A model generated the notes under the pieces. It did no database searches, was not told where the DNA came from, and saw only the letters and a program-made list of their open reading frames with translations. Positions 38,694 through 41,994 of a stretch of DNA of 41,994 nucleotides are shown piece after piece. Source of the DNA: Sphingobacteriales bacterium (lineage in GTDB: Bacteria; Bacteroidota; Bacteroidia; Chitinophagales; Chitinophagaceae); NCBI GenBank assembly GCA_016192105.1, contig JACPUV010000020.1, positions 1 to 41,994 on the forward strand, read 5' to 3'. A program made the translations under genes and the position numbers. Position 1 is the stretch's first letter, and every line of letters begins with the position of its first letter.

Positions 38694-41135
38694 ATGCGTA
38701 TCGTTCCTTTTGCTGTTTCAGCCCTCGTATCCGCCGGATTGATCCTTGCCCTGAATAAACAATGGGGGCCGGTTCCCCCGATGGGGAAATTCCTGAGTCC
38801 CCAGCTTGGTTGCTGGCAGAATGCCGAACCCGCCGAAGCCGGGTTTGACGCCGAACTGAGTCTCCCCGGCCTGAAAGCAAAGGCGCAGGTCTATTTCGAC
38901 GACCGCCTCGTGCCCCATGTATTTGCGGAAAACGACGAAGACCTCTATTTTATCCAGGGCTACCTGCACGCGAAATTCCGGCTCTTCCAGATGGACCTGC
39001 AGACCAAGGCGGCCGCGGGCAGGGCCAGCGAGATCGCAGGACCCAAGGCGATTGAATACGACAGGGAACAACGAAGACTGGGCATGGTGTATGCCGCGGA
39101 AAACGCGGTAAAGGAAATTGAAAAGGAACCGGTATCCAAACAGATCTTTGATGCCTATACCCGGGGTATCAATGCTTATATCGGTTCACTAAAAGAATCC
39201 GATATCCCGGTGGAATACAAACTGCTCAATATCCGGCCCGAAAAATGGACCAACCTGCGCTCGGCCCTTTTATTAAAAATGATGGCCAAAATGCTTTCCT
39301 CGGGTACGGAGAATGACCTGGCCAATACCAATGCCAAATCCATCTTTTTTCCCGATGAATTGAAGAAACTGTACCCGCAGGTCCCGGATTCACTGGTGCC
39401 GATCGTACCTAAGGGCACCGCCTTCGCCGCACCGGGTATTGTGCCCCTGGCCCCCCCCTCGGCAGACTCCCTTTATTTCGGGAAAAAAGATACTGTAACG
39501 GCTCATGAGATCTCCAAACCGGATATCAACAACGGAAGTAATAACTGGGTGGTAGCCGGCAGCAAAACGGCCAGCGGGGCGCCCATTCTTTGTAATGACC
39601 CGCACCTGGAATTGTCCCTTCCCTCTATCTGGTACGAGATACAACTCGAAACACCTGCCAGCAATGCTTACGGGGTATCCCTTCCCGGTTGCCCCTTCGT
39701 GATCATCGGGTTCAATGACAGCATCGCCTGGGGCGTGACCAATGCCCAACGGGATGTGAAGGACTATTATGAGATTAAATTCAGGGATAAAAGCAAAACC
39801 GCTTACTGGTTTAACGGCCGCTGGGAAAATACCACGCTCAAGGAAGAAATCATCAGCGTCAAAGGCGGGCCGGCGGTAAAAGATACCGTGGCCTATACTG
39901 TTTTCGGACCAGTGATGTTTGATGAAAGTTTCTCCAATGACCTCTCCAATAAAAGAAACCTGGCCGTCCGCTGGGTGGCGCATGAACCGAGCAACGAGGG
40001 CAAGACCTTCTACTGGCTGAACCGGGCCCATAACTATGACGAATATGCGAAAGCGATTGAACACTTTCAATGCCCGGGGCAGAATTTCATCTTCGCCTCC
40101 AAGACCGGGGACATCGCCATCTGGCAGCAGGGAAAATTCCCCGCCCGCTGGGACCGCCAGGGTTTATACGTGATGCCCGGGGAAGACAGCAGCTATAGCT
40201 GGCAGGGCTTTATCCCGCAGCCGGAGAACCCGCATGCGAAAAACCCGGAGCGGGGTTTCCTCGAAAGCGCCAATCAGCGGCCGGCGGATTCCAGCTATCC
40301 TTATTTTATCCCCGGCAGCTATATCACGCCCAGGGCGATCAGTATTGAAAACAAACTGGCCCTTATGTCAGGGATCCGGCCCGAAGACATGATGGCGCTG
40401 CAGGGTAATTATTTTAATACGCTGGCGGAAGATGCAAGACCTCTTTTACTGCAATATGTGAAAGAGAATGAACTTTATCCCGAAGCCAAAAAATACCTCG
40501 CTATCGTTAAAGACTGGGACCTGAACGCTTCCCCGGATTCAAAAGGACAGACCATTTACCAGTGCTGGTGGGACAGCCTGGAAGCGGAAATATGGAAGGA
40601 CGACCTGACCCGTGTAAACCCGCAGGCGCCCTGGCCCGAAGAACAAACCACCCTGGAACTGCTGAAAAAGGATTCGGCGCTCCGGTATATTGATAATATA
40701 AATACAACGCAACAGGAAACCCTTTTTGATGTGGTGACCCTTGCCCTGAAAAAGGCTTCGATGGAGCTGGTGAAAAAAGAGAAGGAGGGAAAACTTGAGT
40801 GGACCCGTTTCAAAAATCCTACCATCTACCACCTGATCAAAGACCTGAAAGCATTTGCCCGGCCGGGGTTGCCGGTAGGAGGGAATGGCAATATCATTAA
40901 TGCGGTTACCCATAGTCATGGCCCCAGCTGGCGGATGATCGTGCAGCTCACGGACCAGACCGAAGCCTGGGGCGTTTATCCAGGCGGGCAGAGTGGTAAC
41001 CCGGGCAGCCGGTTTTATGACAACTTTGTGGACCAGTGGGCAAAAGGGCAATACAATAAATTATGGTTTATGCGGGAAGGGGACCGTACCGATAAAAATA
41101 TAAAATGGGTGATGAAATTCACCGCGGGCAACTGA
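38694..41135 (+). CDS. Penicillin acylase family N-terminal-nucleophile hydrolase
   Basis: An 813-residue secreted hydrolase, starting at ATG 38694 (a TTG start 6 nt upstream is less likely). N-terminal signal or anchor (VPFAVSALVSAGLILAL), an alpha chain (to about 270), a spacer, then the autocatalytic site NNGSNNWVVAGSKTASGAPI: the Ser (residue 282) becomes the N-terminal nucleophile of the beta chain. NDPHLELSLPSIWYEI and NDSIAWGVTNAQRD follow. Members cleave amides such as penicillins, aculeacin or acyl-homoserine lactones; the substrate here is unknown. TATCTTTC (38668-38675) is a near-consensus promoter box. Confidence 0.92.
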   Translation: MRIVPFAVSALVSAGLILALNKQWGPVPPMGKFLSPQLGCWQNAEPAEAGFDAELSLPGLKAKAQVYFDDRLVPHVFAENDEDLYFIQGYLHAKFRLFQMDLQTKAAAGRASEIAGPKAIEYDREQRRLGMVYAAENAVKEIEKEPVSKQIFDAYTRGINAYIGSLKESDIPVEYKLLNIRPEKWTNLRSALLLKMMAKMLSSGTENDLANTNAKSIFFPDELKKLYPQVPDSLVPIVPKGTAFAAPGIVPLAPPSADSLYFGKKDTVTAHEISKPDINNGSNNWVVAGSKTASGAPILCNDPHLELSLPSIWYEIQLETPASNAYGVSLPGCPFVIIGFNDSIAWGVTNAQRDVKDYYEIKFRDKSKTAYWFNGRWENTTLKEEIISVKGGPAVKDTVAYTVFGPVMFDESFSNDLSNKRNLAVRWVAHEPSNEGKTFYWLNRAHNYDEYAKAIEHFQCPGQNFIFASKTGDIAIWQQGKFPARWDRQGLYVMPGEDSSYSWQGFIPQPENPHAKNPERGFLESANQRPADSSYPYFIPGSYITPRAISIENKLALMSGIRPEDMMALQGNYFNTLAEDARPLLLQYVKENELYPEAKKYLAIVKDWDLNASPDSKGQTIYQCWWDSLEAEIWKDDLTRVNPQAPWPEEQTTLELLKKDSALRYIDNINTTQQETLFDVVTLALKKASMELVKKEKEGKLEWTRFKNPTIYHLIKDLKAFARPGLPVGGNGNIINAVTHSHGPSWRMIVQLTDQTEAWGVYPGGQSGNPGSRFYDNFVDQWAKGQYNKLWFMREGDRTDKNIKWVMKFTAGN

Positions 41136-41176
41136 TCCGTTTTTACCGTGGTTTTAATTCAACTAATCAGTAACAC

Positions 41177-41533
41177 ATGAAATTCATTACAGCGATCCTA
41201 TTAACTGCACTGACCGGATTCATTGCCGGGCTTGTATCCTTTTCTCCCTGGTGGGGATTTGCCGTCACTTCTTTGCTGGTGGCCGTCCTGGTTCACCAGA
41301 AAGCGGGGAAGGCATTTTTATCAGGGTTTCTCGGCCTGTTTCTCTTATGGGCCGGCCTGGCCTGGTGGATCGATATGAAGAATAACGGTATTCTCTCCGG
41401 GAAGATCGCCGGGATACTTCCGCTGGGCGGGAACAGCATCCTGCTGATCCTGGTGACCGGCCTCACCGGTGGACTGGTAGCCGGCTTTGCCGCGATGACC
41501 GGCAGTTACCTGCGGACTTCCTCCCGGAAATGA
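41177..41533 (+). CDS. Small hypothetical membrane protein
   Basis: A 118-residue protein with about four hydrophobic segments (residues 2-24, 26-42, 47-64 and 85-110) and a short polar loop (WWIDMKNNGILSGKI). It begins 41 nt after the hydrolase stop on the same strand, so co-transcription is possible. No known family recognised; the fourth segment is glycine- and alanine-rich. Confidence 0.75.
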   Translation: MKFITAILLTALTGFIAGLVSFSPWWGFAVTSLLVAVLVHQKAGKAFLSGFLGLFLLWAGLAWWIDMKNNGILSGKIAGILPLGGNSILLILVTGLTGGLVAGFAAMTGSYLRTSSRK

Positions 41534-41608
41534 TGTTAAATCTTTTCTAAGCATGAAGGGGGCATTGCTGCCGTCAGGGGCAGGGACTATCTTGCGCCCC
41601 GGTGTATT

Positions 41609-41994
41609 ATGAGAAATAATCTTTTCTTTCTTTTCTTTTTTTACTGCAGCCCGGCCCTGTATGCCGGAAAAATAAGCGGCACTGTTACCGATACCAGCGG
41701 CCGGGTACTTCCCTTTGCCTCTGTTTTTATAAAAGGACTTCAGAAAGGCACCAACAGCAACAACGAAGGAAAATATTCCCTGCAGCTCTCACCCGGGCAA
41801 TACATTATCGTATGCCAGTATGTGGGATACCGGAAAGAAGAACGTCCGGTCACAGTGACCGGCGAAGACCTAAAGGTTGATTTCAGGCTGGTATTGCAGG
41901 AAATGACCCTGGGCGAAGTCATCCTCGGCAGGGGAGAAGACCCGGCCTACGAGATCATCCGGCAAACCATAAAAAAAAGAAAACAGCACCCGGA
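41609..41994 (+). CDS. DUF5686 family outer-membrane protein, 5' part
   Basis: The first 128 codons of a protein cut by the window edge. Signal peptide (MRNNLFFLFFFYCSPALYAG), then a carboxypeptidase-like beta-sandwich (GKISGTVTDTSGRVLPFASV through VDFRLVLQEMTLGEVIL) and the DUF5686 entry motif GEDPAYEIIRQTIKKRKQH. Family members are large outer-membrane beta-barrel proteins of Bacteroidota, usually over 700 residues; function unknown. A TATCTTG box at 41588-41594 is a possible promoter, 14 nt before the ATG. Confidence 0.85.
   Translation, partial: MRNNLFFLFFFYCSPALYAGKISGTVTDTSGRVLPFASVFIKGLQKGTNSNNEGKYSLQLSPGQYIIVCQYVGYRKEERPVTVTGEDLKVDFRLVLQEMTLGEVILGRGEDPAYEIIRQTIKKRKQHP

Overview
The window looks like chromosomal DNA of a Bacteroidota bacterium, most likely a Chitinophagaceae-type member of the Chitinophagales. 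The reasons are several gene families typical of the phylum (DUF4199, DUF2279, DUF5686, a TonB-type outer-membrane receptor with carboxypeptidase-like N-terminus, LptE, MltG, PanD starting [10 protein letters not shown]), promoters of the Bacteroidota type (TAnnTTTG at -7, often only a few bases before the ATG), and few Shine-Dalgarno sequences. The taxonomic call is inference from protein style, not from a marker gene.

Region by region: 1-2524 (minus) is a dihydroorotase-like gene, DUF4199 membrane protein and a GT2 glycosyltransferase running off the left edge. 2525-5430 holds two tRNA-Pro genes (CGG and GGG) and, 2.4 kb away, a fragment of a tRNA-Pro 3' end next to a near copy of the tRNA terminator; the DNA between holds small hypothetical genes and looks like a remnant of tRNA-targeted integration. 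5599-14756 is housekeeping: panD, trmH, a caspase-like lipoprotein, a BrkB-type membrane protein, mltG, and a minus-strand operon miaB / sigma-54 activator / lptE / hypothetical / secG. 14920-17440 is an outer-membrane receptor and tRNA-Gly(CCC). 17476-25418 has two Fe-S electron-transfer proteins, an ATP-grasp protein, a LysE exporter, a DHCW cupin and envelope proteins, with several short tandem repeat tracts between them. 25510-27955 is a phosphohexomutase and pcm.

28,000-37,050 is a clearly more AT-rich accessory island. All its larger genes point the same way (+): a secreted hypothetical, a coiled-coil membrane protein, a HigA-like antitoxin whose toxin is only a remnant, and a three-gene restriction-modification-like module (a small SAM-binding methyltransferase-like protein, an Eco57I-type N6-adenine methyltransferase, and a GIY-YIG/T5orf172 nuclease-helicase fusion). 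The genes are separated by related palindromic sequences with CTAAC/GTTAG ends, and a 42-bp sequence (39/42 identical) flanks the restriction module as a direct repeat. This suggests an integron-like or otherwise cassette-structured array; no integrase is in the window.

37,062-41,994 returns to core-type DNA: an M48 protease with LemA, a penicillin-acylase family hydrolase, a small membrane protein and the start of a DUF5686 outer-membrane protein.

The best candidate for a little-described system is the 32133-36891 module together with its cassette-like boundaries. GC contrast was judged by eye; no homology search could be run.
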